The position numbers and the translations under genes were made by a program. Shown one piece after another: positions 47,612-59,006 of a stretch of 64,000 bases of DNA. How positions within the stretch are numbered: position 1 is the first letter of the stretch; each line of letters starts with the position of its first letter. Source of the DNA: Mytilus californianus (taxonomy: Eukaryota; Mollusca; Bivalvia; Mytilida; Mytilidae); the NCBI RefSeq assembly GCF_021869535.1, contig NW_026262679.1, positions 80,535,143-80,599,142 on the forward strand, given 5' to 3'. The notes beneath the pieces were generated by a model, which was given only the letters and a program-made list of their open reading frames with translations, had not been told where the DNA came from and did no database searches.

Positions 47612-49130
47612 TTAGGTATTCATCACATTCGCACGAAACTTTATTCATTACCCCTTTCAAAACTTAATTCTCTGGTCAATTTATGTTTGGAAACCACTGT
47701 TACAAATCCTCATTCAAACCAATACAAACTTACAGCTATCATTTCGGATATTGCAAGTCACAAACTTTTCAAACCAGTTCGCATTGGAAAAGATGAAAAA
47801 GAGAAAAGATCTTTTCTTAAACTTTCCTTTGTCAACAAAGGTCTCGATGGCGTCAACTTAGGCAATATCCTTCATCATAAATTAGTTCAGTCGAAAATAC
47901 CTCTTTATTTTAAAGATCAGTCTGTACCAATAATATCTTATACCTATACCAAACCAATTGCAACTAAAATTTTTAATTACAAACACGTTTTGCAGGATCT
48001 CAATATATATTGACGACTTCAAGTCTAAACCTCCTGATTGCACCTGTGCTAGTTCCCAATTCAGATATAATCCGGCTGGTCACGTTATTGCCGGAGACCT
48101 CAACATTGCCAATTACACTTCCCTGCGAAATGTGTTATCCAAAGGTCCGAAATATCGTAAGCCTAAATCCATCAATTGGAAATACAACTTCAAAATACTG
48201 ATGGATTCGGTCGAGGATTATGCCAGGCAATGGGCTTAACGCGAGAAAGAAGACTTAGACACTCTTTCCGAATGGATTAAGGCTGTGAGGTCGTTGATAC
48301 AATTCAGAATTAAGAAACTAAATGGGTCTACCAATACCCATGCTACGTCAATCTTTAAAGACCCAAATGTTGCAAAACACTTGTCCTACCTCCATGACAA
48401 ATATGTTGTTGTCCCCGCAGATAAAGCCCCAAACAACATCGTCTTTGTGTGTAAATCTCAGTACATAAACTGCTTAATAAATGAATTAGGTATTGGCAAT
48501 TCACTTGAAAACTCAACATATACACTCACGACACTTACCAAAGAGGGAATCCTGGATAATCATAGGTCTGTTCTATGTTCCTTTAGAGTTTCAACCAAAG
48601 ATGAAGAACTGGATCTTCCATCACTGTATTGGATACCTAAACTACAGAAGTGTCCTTACAAACAACGGTATATTGCTGGGTCTTCTTAGTGCTCCACGAA
48701 ACCTCTTTCTAAATTATTAACACCTATTTTATCAGCAATCAAAGCCGGGCTTCAAAGTAATTGTGAAACTGCCTATTCTAGAGGTGGCGTGAATCAGATG
48801 TGGATACTAAAAAATTCCAAAGATCTTTTAGAGTACATACAATCTAAGACTCTCTCATCTTGCACGTTTGGAGGACGTGTTTTTCAACAGACTGTCGGCA
48901 TTCCAATGGGAACCAATTGTGCCCCTCCATGCCGACTTGTTTCTTTATTATTATGAGGCCGACTTCATACAGGAACTTCTTAGGAAGAAAGATGTTAGCA
49001 ATATCCTTTCACTTTACTTTAAGCTATATAAATGATGTTCTCTCACTAAATAATTCAAAATTTGGTGACTATGTTGAACGCATCTATCCCATCGAACTAG
49101 GGATAAAGGATACAACAGATACAGTTTAGT
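47612..49130 (+). pseudogene. Penelope-like element, N-terminal and RT regions, broken
   Basis: Several frames carry successive pieces. 47620-48013 has an N-terminal domain (LYSLPLSKLNSLVNLCLETT to YTKPIATKIFNYKH); a frameshift near 48010 is followed by PPDCTCASSQFRYNPAGHVI and DSVEDYARQWA to 48239. 48285-48689 continues with HDKYVVVPADKAPNNIVFVC and LPSLYWIPKLQKCPYKQRYI. A further frame has YSRGGVNQMWILKNSKDLLE. 48860-49129 holds FQQTVGIPMGTNCAP and, out of frame, YINDVLSLNNSKFGDYV. The segment between the RGGVNQMW and FGGRVFQQ blocks is shortened, and the C-terminal GIY-YIG nuclease region is absent. The element is inactive. Confidence 0.8.
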
Positions 49131-49466
49131 CTGTCTCATATGTTCCTTATGTCGTAATTACAATCCACTTCCTTTTTCATCACGAATGTGACCTACCGAA
49201 TTAGACTATTTACCGGATTTGTAATAACCTGAGCAACACGACGGGTGCCACATGTGGAGCAGGATCTGCTTACCCTTCCGGAGCACCTATGATCGCCCCC
49301 AGTTTTTGATGGGGTTCGTGTTGCTTAGTGTTTAGTTTTCTATGTTGTGTCTTGTGTACTATTATTTGTCTGTTTGTCTTTTTATTTTTTAGCCAGCCAT
49401 GACGTTGTCAGTTTATTTTCGATCTATGAGTTTGACTGTCCCTCTGGTATCTTTCGCCCCTCTTTT
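49131..49466 (+). mobile_element. 3' non-coding end of the Penelope-like element
   Basis: gagcaacacgacgggtgcc, tgtggagcaggatctgctta, ttttgatggggttcgtgttg and ctggtatctttcgcccctct form a phrase I recognise as a very common mussel 3' end that follows Penelope-like coding sequence. It ends exactly where the 314-bp element resumes. The coding part jumps to it directly after KDTTDT, consistent with internal deletion. Confidence 0.75.
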
Positions 49467-49614
49467 AACGTGATTCGTCAAAATCAGTCAATTTTTTATC
49501 GTCATTAAGAAAATGTACATTTTGTCGTCATGCACAAACATTACCGTTAACGACATTTGGCAAGATTTTTTTACCGTTATTCGTCATGAAGGTACTCCCA
49601 TTGCGACCCTCTTT

Positions 49615-52105
49615 CAAGCAGTTATCATGACACTTTACATAATATCTATCAATGACAAAGTTATTTTGGCTTTAAAATTCAACTGTCAGTGAGCAGGCAC
49701 TTCGATCACGATTTTCACGGATCTGCATTAATTTCAGGGGTAAGGGGTTAATAAAACATGGTTGTAGTTACTTATTCATTCATTCTGAACCTTATTTGAC
49801 ACATCGTTGTGGTCACGGTATATTTCCCTTTAAATTCCATCGTGTCAAGTGCTTGTTTACGTACCATTCGTCACAACTCGGCCGATTCCGTACCTTCATC
49901 TAGATGTAGAGTAGCGGATTCACCCGAGGATTGCCGATTGGGTTACGGACTAGAAGTCGCCATTCCAATGAATGGTCACTTCCGGGAAACGATACTTTCG
50001 CCGTAAAGTTATAATTCTACATAAAGTATTGTTGAGACATAATCAAATTGCTTGCTGGCTTTCCTTTTATTGGTTAGGGTGTTGAATAATATGATATAGT
50101 TACGATAATTACGTTTTTTCGAGCGGCGCTTAGGAACTATTTTCTGTTTTCAATGACGTCATATACAAACGTAGGTGATAAGGCTACGAGTGTGGAATTT
50201 TAAGATCATATGGTATGAGTGCCAGTGACACAACTCTCCATCCAATGTTTATATTTGATATGTCGCTTGTCTGTTGGAAATAAGGGCAAACTTTCGCAGT
50301 TTTATGGATTTATAACGGCACTGTGTGCCATTGGCCAGAGTTGTCTTTCGCATTTCTAAGTTATAGCAGATTTTCATTTCTGTGAGTCGCGCACGTATCT
50401 TACCGTCAAGTACATATACAGCTTCGCACAGGCACTTCGGCATATCGTAGGCTAGCTGTCAAGCTGAACAGAACGTCAAAAATAAATAAACCTTCGAATC
50501 AACACTTCGAGTCAACAATTTTTTCTGACGTTAGGTACAGGATGAATTTCTTATATATTTAGGCTGCAAGTAATCTTTCGGAATATTGAACCAAAACCTT
50601 ACTCAAAGACTTTCAGGAACCAAATACTATTTTTAAACATATTCCCGCTTACGCAGGTCTGCAACAGGAGCTTCATATCAGACAAGATGCCGGACCAGTT
50701 CAATGTTTACTATTTCTAAAACATGTAGTAGTTTTCTGCAAATGTGACAATTATTAAAGATTTTTATATACGATATCCCACCACGGTGACAAACTTGTAT
50801 ATTCGTAATGTCATGCAATAAGTATATTTAATTTTCTCATTATTGAATTAGTATGATTGATAAAGTCTTGCAAATATTTAGTCTATTAAGTTACATATGG
50901 GGTTCGGAAGGACAGAATCTTACTCTCTTAATTTATACCAAAAACATATAATACAATGTATTATATGTCTCTGTTTATACTAACTATGTCATTGTTGTTA
51001 TATGAGTTATTTATTGAGATAAATACATACTGGACCGTGAGGAAAAAGTCATTCTTGTACGCTGGATATGACCATGCTGCAGTCAACCAACTACACTTAA
51101 AACAAGACTATATTGAGGAACACTTTCGATAATCAACACTGAAATAAAAGTACACACAGTATATAATCGAGAGAAATAGCTAGTACCGTTTTTTTTTTAA
51201 AGATTTGAGTAATACATTTGACCTTATTTACCCTAAAATACTTTTAGAAAACTCAGATCTGTTCAAATCGCAGAACTCAGATCGAGAGAAGTCAGTAGTA
51301 CCGTTTTATTTGCGTGAAACCCCTGAGGGTTATATATTGGCGAGTTTTGGGAGCTTAGAACTATGGGCTTAAACTGGTTCGCCGTTCCATCTATAGCTTC
51401 GCACCGAACAGTAGCGATAAGTGAACACAACAGGGGTCCAGTTTACTATGGGCTATTCGATATCCCCGAAAACAAGATTCTCGGAACGTCTCGAAAAGTT
51501 TCGATCATTTATACATGAAGTTGTTTATGTCTTTGATATACGATCCCTCTATGGATAGGCTACCACGTGACATTGTATAGTTCAACAATCGAAGTTCATT
51601 TGTAGATCGGAAAATTAAAAAAAATAAATACTCGATTGCAATAAAAAAAAATCATTTAAATATTGCCACCTACTTGCCTTTTGGTAGAACATATGCGTAT
51701 TTATAATGCAACATCATCAGAATGTTAAGTAGCATGTCAAGTATAATGATAACGCAATTATATAATTCGTGATTTGAGACGGCCCCTGTGTGCGTTCTGT
51801 GTGTAGTTTTTGATAGAACGTGCCATTGTGTATTGTGACAATAAATCTGGGAATAGTATACTAATACATTATGTCTCATAATAAACTGATTATTTCTGCT
51901 TAACGTTTACCACGTGACATTATTTACTTCCAATTACAGCCTGGGCAAATGTTGGAAAGCAAGAAGAAACTATTAACAAAACGAAGGTCGGAAAGCATAA
52001 TTATAATTAACCCGAATAATTCAGTCGTTATATTACACTGCTCTACGATGGCTACATTAACATAGATATAATAGCTATTATATACGATTTCGAAAATTGT
52101 GTATT
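49615..52105. other. No gene seen
   Basis: Mixed AT-rich sequence with a slightly higher-GC stretch around 49840-49990. A 40-bp piece of the 'ggtatgagtgccagtgacac' family lies at 50208-50250. The frames at 49809-50006, 50249-50443 and 51670-51879 carry no motif I recognise. Confidence 0.5.
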
Positions 52106-52106
52106 C

Positions 52107-52193
52107 AGTGGCGGAACCGGGGGTTGGAACAATGCTTTTGAATGGGGACATATGGTTGGAACCCCCTTTAAAAATGGCTGGATCCGCCCCTAG
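52107..52193. mobile_element. Short MITE relative, 'cagtggcgga' / 'ggatccgcccc' ends
   Basis: cagtggcggaaccggg faces ggatccgcccctag, with ggttggaac repeated on both sides of the middle (52122 and 52153). Related to 21210-21362 and 26965-27112. Confidence 0.6.
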
Positions 52194-52824
52194 TATTAAT
52201 TGTGTTTTACCAGCTATCATACACCCGTCTTGATTTATTTTTATTAAATTACACCCTGTTCACACGACACAACATCGGTTTGCGTTTACACAGATTTCGG
52301 ATTAAATGGCAATGAATCCGGAGTCAAAACACTTGAGGTAGGTAGTTTGACATCCGAATTCGACTAGCATTAGATTTGAGCCTAGAATGAATATACGTGA
52401 TGACGCAAATGCGTATTGTAATCCAGAGTATCAGCTAGTGCGTACGCTTTCCACTTACTATTTCTTGCGCTGCGCAAGAAAACCACATGCATGCATAGAT
52501 ATTAATTTCACTCGCGGATTGCGAATTTTCGCATTTCTTATCTAAATTCAGGACACGACAGTTAGAGCTGGACATGTGACGCTGAATCATGGTCATCATA
52601 AGTTAAGGTATTCTGACCTCTAGCTGTTTCTCTTTTCTTTTTCTTTTTGTGAGTGACTGTCCTATTATAAACTTTGAAATTTTTCGAAATACTAAGGATT
52701 TTCTTCCCAAGGAATAAATAGATTACCTTAGATGTATTTGGCAAAACCTTTGTTTCGAAATTTTGGGTCTTCAATGCTCATCGACTTTGTACTTTATTCG
52801 GCCTTTTTAACATTTTTTTATTCA

Positions 52825-52890
52825 AGCGTCACTGATGAGTTTTTGTAGACAAAATGCGCGTCTGGCGTACAACATTTTCATCCTGGTATC
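52825..52890 (+). repeat. Dispersed repeat fragment ('aagcgtcactgatgag')
   Basis: caagcgtcactgatgag, gtagacaaaatgcgcgtctg and gcgtacaacattttcatcc form a phrase I recognise as a common mussel repeat end. Only this fragment is present. A short (TTA)n run follows at 52928-52948. Confidence 0.6.
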
Positions 52891-53940
52891 TATACATTTA
52901 TATATATCTACATAGGATACATATCTTTTATTATTATTATTATTAATTGGTTCTTTTGAGAGCATATTCGGGTATTTATAAATCTTCTTTAGAACTAAGT
53001 TTTTCCAAGGATTTATATAGTAACTATACAAATCCTTTTTTTTATAGAAAATTTGGATTGATTAAAGTAACTTCAGGAAATCCTTAAAATTTGGGATGTT
53101 TTTATAGACCGAAATAATTGTCAGTTTATAAGAGGTCCCAATATAGCTGGTGTTTTACTCTCAAAACTAAAATACGAAACATTGTTACAGAGTTACACTT
53201 CACATGGAAATTGGACTTTCAATTTCTCTATACGAAATCTACTGTGAGTACAGACGACAGCTTCAATAATGAGTATAAGAAATATTTGAAGCCATCAAGG
53301 AAACAAAATATGAAGATATGACAGACGAAGTAAATGCATTCAGATTATTTTAGCAAATTGAGATTGGTCCGGCTGTGCAATTTGCTTTAGATATTCGGTT
53401 TGCAGAAACTAAGAATTGCAATAGGATTAGGACTTTGCATGTATATTAAACACAAATAAAAACTGATAAACACTCCCAAGTAATAAGTAAAATATTCAAG
53501 CCTTCAAAGGTAAATTCATAAAGTAGCTGTATACATTTCTCTATTTCCAACTAAAGTACAACATCGCTTTTAATTGACTTGTGTAAGAATCTACACCAAT
53601 TGCATATTTTCAATAAAGGTGTTTTAACATCATCGTTATATTATTCTATTCAGTCAATTATTTCAAATCTCTGAAAGCCAAAACAAAACAAAAAAATCAG
53701 CAACATGTTTTGGTTACCAGTCAGCGGTCTCAGTTCACGTGTTGCTTTTCTTTCAAGTTTTTTAAAGAAAGCAACTTGTTTTAGATTAATCATTCGAGTT
53801 ATGCGTTTGACCTTATTTACCCTAAACTAAACTACTGCCAGTTAGAAAACTCAAATCTTTTCAAATCGCAGAACTCAGAATGCAGAACACAGCATCGTGA
53901 TAAATTGGATTAAATGGCCATTTTATTTGACAGACATCAT
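52890..53940. other. No gene seen
   Basis: AT-rich sequence; the frames at 52822-53031 and 53118-53321 are unsupported. Confidence 0.45.
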
Positions 53941-53949
53941 GAAGTTTAA

Positions 53950-54100
53950 TATGCAGTGGAATCTATTAAAAAAAATTGTATTATATGGAATGCCTTAGGG
54001 TTTAGATTTTGGTCCTGTCTTATCTTATAATTATATCGATGATTAATCCACTCCAACATGGATTTGTATGGTGATGATTCAACCATAGATATTCTGCTTT
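53950..54100 (+). pseudogene. Small RT fragment (motif B to motif C), frameshifted
   Basis: In pieces it reads YGMP.GLDFGPVLSYNYIDD and, in another frame, MDLYGDDSTID. This fits the GVPQGS-LGP-LF and YADDST blocks of a LINE reverse transcriptase with the second block mutated (GDD). It stops exactly where the next element begins at about 54105. The assignment rests on about 45 residues. Confidence 0.5.
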
Positions 54101-54104
54101 CGTG

Positions 54105-55440
54105 TCGATCCGGCCCAAGTCGATCCGTCCCACGTCGATCCGGCCCAACGTCGATCCGGCCCATATTTAAAGTCGATCCGGCCCAAAAAAAAAATATATT
54201 TATAAGGAATAAAACTAAAGATATATATTAATTGTAATTCATAAATGTTTATGAATTTTATTATAATGTAAAAGGTGTACGGTAAAAAAAAATTGGCCTT
54301 TGACAAATATTTTCTTCAGATGAGTTTAAAACAACTATGTTGATTATGTTTTCATTACAAGTTTTCAAGATTAATGGATATATATTATATATGTATACGT
54401 ACTGCGTATGATAGTTACTGTATATGTTATTGTAGTGCTGCAAGTGTGACCCCTTTTATATTATGTAAGTGACAGTGTAACTGTTAGTGTAAATGATTTA
54501 AGAGTTATATATATTTATGTGAGTGTCAGAGATAGTGTGTTTGGTAGTGTGTATGAATTTATTGTTATATTATAGTAATGCTGATATTATATTCTAGAGA
54601 GTGAAAATGTGCATTCAGTGTAATTATTTTGTTATTATCTTGCAATAAAGAATAATGGATACTCATATAACTTGTTTTATTATCTACACAAACTATTCAA
54701 AATATTGTCAACTTTAAAAAAAATATATTGACTATATTCGATATTACAAAAAAAAAACATGTATTATAGAAGCCTCTGATTTTTTTTACTTATGTATGCT
54801 GATGATATGATTTTATTTTCTGATTCAGTTATTGGCTTGCAAGATATGTTAGACACATTATTATTATATACTTGTAAATGGGGTTTGACTGTAAATATTG
54901 CCAAAACAAAAATTATGGTATTTAGAAACGGAGGTTTTGTAAAAGACGAAGAAATTTGGTATTATGATGGCAATACTATTGACATAGTGGATGAATTTTG
55001 TTACCTTGGTGTACTGTTAAATTTTAACGGTAAATTTGTTAAAGCTCAAAAACATTATTCTGTGTGTGAATTAAATAAAATAAAAATCGCCATGACATTC
55101 AAAGTTATCATGGAAAATAACTTCATATTAAAATATGTTGAAGCTGCTATACAAACAGACACAATCACACTCATTTTCGTATCGATGTAAAATAATTCTT
55201 TGACTGGTACTCCTATACCTCACTTACCTGTTTTCATCCATCAACGATACTTTTTACAAATTCCATTTATACTGTTAAAATTTGTCACAAAATCCTCCAA
55301 AGTCAATATAGTTTATTCATATTTTATTATGGGGCCGGATCGACGTAGGGACGGATCGACGTGGGCCGGATCGACTTGGGACGGATCGACTTTGGGCCGG
55401 ATCGACTTGGGGCCGGATCGGTTTGGGGACGGAACGACCG
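54105..55440. mobile_element. Element bounded by opposed clusters of GTCGATCCGGCCCA
   Basis: The left cluster (54105-54186) has five copies of gtcgatccggccca with small variants; the right cluster (55330-55438) has seven in the opposite orientation (gggccggatcgac, gggacggatcgac). The ~1.15 kb between is AT-rich and carries an RT fragment at 54792-55190. The clusters stand out by GC content. No transposase is visible. The left cluster interrupts a LINE RT fragment, consistent with insertion. Confidence 0.65.
54792..55190 (+). pseudogene. LINE reverse transcriptase fragment (YADD block onwards)
   Basis: It opens MYADDMILFSDSVIGLQDML, with the catalytic YADD of motif C, then CKWGLTVNIAKTKIMVF and VDEFCYLGVLLNFNGKF, the usual thumb-adjacent order in RTE/I-type LINE RTs. 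After YLGVLLNFNGKFVKAQKHYS the family resemblance fades. Fingers, palm motifs A and B, and the endonuclease are missing. It lies between the two opposed motif clusters, so it was either captured by that element or inserted into it. Confidence 0.8.
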
Positions 55441-55444
55441 GATA

Positions 55445-56325
55445 CCGATATTCTTACAAAAAAAAATAATAAATGTGAAATTATCTACATTCTATCCCTC
55501 CATTTTTAATTAAGGACTGATAAAATTAATTCAAGCAGTTTTAATTATTTTGTTTTTATCGAGAACAAAATTTTCTGGTGCAAATATTTGTTTTATCACC
55601 AGAAAGGCTGCATAACTCTTGCATATATCGTTACTTGTTGAACGCATTACAATCTTTTTAACTCAATAGTCACGTGATACAAACATTGACGTCTTGGAAT
55701 GTCCGTAGGACATATTATGGCGGTCTAAATAATAACACAGGTAATGAACACTTATAAGAATGTTTTAAGCAAGACAGAAAGATGTTATACATAGATTATC
55801 TACGAAAGTTCTACTTTATGATCAATTTGCAACAAAAATCGTTTTTAAACTGGTCGAAAGCTGCCATATCTTAGACCGGAAGCGTGATAGGTAGACTGAT
55901 CACACCTGAACACAGTCACAAACTTTATGAAAGTTTGACTTTACCCCTTTACCATTCGTGATTTTTAACTATCTTAAAATTTAGATCAACTCTTATGCTT
56001 GGTGCCTCCAATTTGCTTCAAAGATCGTGTGTGTTTTATATCTTTTTCTTTTGGACGCACCTCCATCTGTCAGAGAATATATATATAAACATTTTGTACA
56101 TGTTGGTCCAGTACTGCCAAGTTTTCATGAAGCAAATGCGTGAGATTTGGCCAAAATTGTAAAGATCAAAGGAAAATGCCGCCAAATAAACATGAAAATG
56201 CATTGTGAGACTTGGCAGTCCTGTAGTTCTTGAAAATTAGCCCTTTCAACTGAATCCGGGTCAGTTCGCCCAAAGTCACGTTCGCCTCTTTCACATTTGC
56301 ACCCCATAGGTTCGCACTTTTTATA
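55445..56325. other. No gene seen
   Basis: No exon structure. Around 56225-56325 the phrase cagttcgcccaaagtcacg resembles a dispersed mussel repeat, and the minus-strand frame at 56125-56334 spans it without a recognisable domain. Confidence 0.45.
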
Positions 56326-56880
56326 CGACCTCAAAAAAAAATTTGTGGTCGTATATTAGTATGACGTTGGCGTCGTCATCGTCCGCCTTTTTCGTCGTCG
56401 TCCAAAGACACATTGCCATTGGTTTTCGCACTCTAACTTTAGTTTAAGTGAATGGATATATATCTCTATGAAATTTTACCATAAGGTTCAATACCACAAA
56501 AGGAAGGTTGGGATTGATTTTGGGGGTTATGGTACCAACAGTTAAGGAATTAGTGGCCAAAAATAAGCATTTTTGTAACTTCCAGACATAACTTGTGTGT
56601 TAGAGTATGGATCTCTCTGACATTGTACCACAAGGTTCCATATCACAAAGGGAATGCTGGGATTGATTTTGGGGGTAATTGCCTCAAAGTTTGGGACCAA
56701 AAAAGGGGCAAAAAACAAGCATTTTTCTAGTTTCATGACAATAACTTGTGTGTAAGTGTATGGATCTTTATGAAATTGTACTACAAGGTATCATATCACA
56801 AAGGGAAAGCTGGATTTGAGTTTGGGGGTAATTGCCCAACCTATGATTGCGTTGGATAAAAACCACAATTTTTATACGTG
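56325..56880 (+). mobile_element. Copy of the 19.2-kb repeat family, left end present
   Basis: It starts with the hairpin tatacgacctcaaaaaa..atttgtggtcgtata, then a GACG/TCGTC tip (gacgttggcgtcgtcatcg), then the paragraphs gggattgattttgggggtta and ataagcatttttgtaactt. It fades after gtaattgcccaac at about 56838, so it is 3'-truncated relative to 59007-59998. Non-coding. Confidence 0.75.
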
Positions 56881-56884
56881 TGCA

Positions 56885-58330
56885 TGCAAAACAAATTTCT
56901 TGTTAGAGGGGTCTAAATACAGCACAAACAACATTATCCAAAAGACCAAAAAAGTGAAAAAGTATATTTTAACAAACGCATTTGACTAACAGGTCGAACA
57001 CCAAATGTTCTTAAACCCTGCTGACTGCCATTGGCGATTGCCAAATAAACGGATCACCGATGTAATAAATGGATCTTAATATATATATATGCACAGTGTA
57101 TCTTCCTACACCAGATATTGCCAGCAGTGTACTGTACATTTGTAGATTGCAAATTGGTTTGCTGTTATTTGTGATAGCAAAGCAAGTGGCAAATGAATGT
57201 TCCATGCTATCTAATAAGATTTTGAGTGTATAAATTGTTACTTTTTACCAACTATAATATATATCCTACATTTTCAATTTCTATGTTATTGTCATGTACA
57301 TGTATATACATGTACCCGGTGTGTATTATCTGTATTTTTTTTTTGTGTTTCAGACAAAATAAAAAAATGGATACCTTTATGTGAATATTGAACAAAACAG
57401 TTTTAAAAGAACTTGACAGATTTTAATTGAAGCATGGTAGAAAATGGTAACTATATTATTTGTTAGATCTATAATAAGAATTTTGGTGACCATTTATGAC
57501 CGTTTTAGTGTTTCATTGGGATTAAGATACATACAGGAAGACAAAAATGTTTTTTAGAGTTACATGTATTATTAACATGAATTTGTCCTGAAAAGATTCT
57601 GTCTAGTCCGTTTTAGGTTTTTGGTACATTTTTGTCCTTCGAATAGAACTGAAAGGATAATATAAATAAAAGGGTTCATTTTTTAGAAGCCTGACACCTC
57701 ATATTTTATATTCTATAAAAGTTAAGTTTAGATTTTTATGAAAATTTGGGGGAAATGGGGTAAAATCTTAGTTTTTGTCAATTTAAGTCAAAATGCTGAT
57801 TTGTAATATTTTGACAAAAAAGCCTAGAATAGAAGATTGGGGAAGGTTTGAAAGTTTAAGGCTTTTTAGGTTTGATGATTGGTTGTTTTCATAAGATTTA
57901 AATACTATATGTATGTTAGATAGTTTAGTTCAGTGGTCTAATTTTGTAACAAATTTTATTAAATGACTTTGATCTTAGCTATAGATTATACGTTGTTTCA
58001 TAGAAAGGAAAATATTGACATTTTAATTCATAACAATGATAAGTATTTTAATTTCTGTAGAACACCAAAATATTAATCTTTGCACATACAAATAGGAGAT
58101 TTAAATACCACAAGGCTGTGGAAGGTTAAGTGATTATTTTTATTAATTGCAGTATTAGTTTGATTATTGAGCACCAGGTTGATTTATGACTTATCAAATT
58201 AAATGGTTATCCAGACTTAATAATGCTGTGCATTCATTGTTATTCCTGGGATACCAATTTTGTGGTTTTTGTGAGTACAGGTAGACCACAAATCTAATTG
58301 TTTAACAAATTTACTACAGGACTGTATGTA
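56885..58330. other. Mostly unique AT-rich sequence; possible terminal-exon acceptor
   Basis: A strong acceptor (ttttttttgtgtttcag, ending at 57353) is followed by ACAAAATAA. No coding exon is seen around it. The remainder looks like intron or 3' untranslated sequence. Confidence 0.4.
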
Positions 58331-58332
58331 GT

Positions 58333-58847
58333 AAAATTGAGAATGGAAATGGGGAATGTCCCAAGTCAGGAGCCTCTAGCCTTTGTTAGTCTTGTATTAT
58401 TTTCAATTTTAGTTTCTTGTGTACAATTTGGAGTTTAGTATGGCGTTCATTATCACTGAACTAGTATATATATTTGTTTAGGGGCCAGCTAAAGGACGCC
58501 TCCGGGTGTGGGAATTTCTCGCTGCATTGAAGACCTGTTGGTGACCTTCTGCTGTTGTCTGTTCTATGGTCGGGTTGTTGTCTCTTTGACACATTCCCCA
58601 TTTCCATTCTCAATTTTAAAATGTCAAAGAGACAACAACCCTACCAAAGAGCAGACAATCGCCGAAGGCCACCAATGGGTCTTCAATGCAGCAAGAAAAT
58701 CCCGCACCCGGAGGTGTTCCTCAGCTGGCCCCTAAATAAAATTGTGTGCTAGTTCAGTGAAAGTGGACGTCGCACTAAACTCCAAAACATATAAATGAAC
58801 TAAAATTAAAAAACATACAAGACTAACAAAGGCCAGAGGCTCCTGAC
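58333..58847. mobile_element. Inverted dimer of the 'aaaattgagaatggaaatgg' element
   Basis: The left arm (58365-58590) is the reverse complement of the right arm (58623-58847), each about 225 bp, with a 32-bp hinge containing cattccccatttccattctc. The hinge sequence is itself mirrored at 58333-58359. Arms share ggcccctaaa, aatgggtcttcaatgcag and aggctcctgac with 42342-42681. The arms differ by scattered substitutions, so the dimer is not very recent. The two plus-strand frames at 58508-58752 are repeat translation. Confidence 0.85.
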
Positions 58848-59006
58848 ATTTTCATGGAAAACCTACTTCAAAGACTTATTCAAAACCATGAAGTAAAAAA
58901 AACCAGGAAAATATGATTTTTTCCTCAATCCGCCAAAGTTGATATCCATGAAAATAAGAATTCACAGTAGTCGAAAATGGTTTTGTTTCTTTAATTATTT
59001 TTATAC

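Larger units (their letters stand above)
45987..49611. mobile_element. Second copy of the 314-bp element, split by two retroelements
   Basis: The left part is 45987-46055 (gaggataggaatgcccgtta to gctaccgttagcgt), the middle part about 47505-47612 (attttatcgtg, ccttatcgtgattcgtcc, ggtctcaaa), and the right part 49467-49611 (taacgtgattcgtcaaaatc to ccattgcgaccctc). Each matches the intact copy at 42959-43272 in order. The two gaps hold a CR1-like LINE (about 46056-47500) and a Penelope-like element (about 47612-49466). Confidence 0.85.

Noticed and set aside
49809..50006. 65-aa frame in slightly GC-richer sequence as a conserved gene
   Set aside because: No known motif, no splice context and no repeat relationship; length is compatible with chance.
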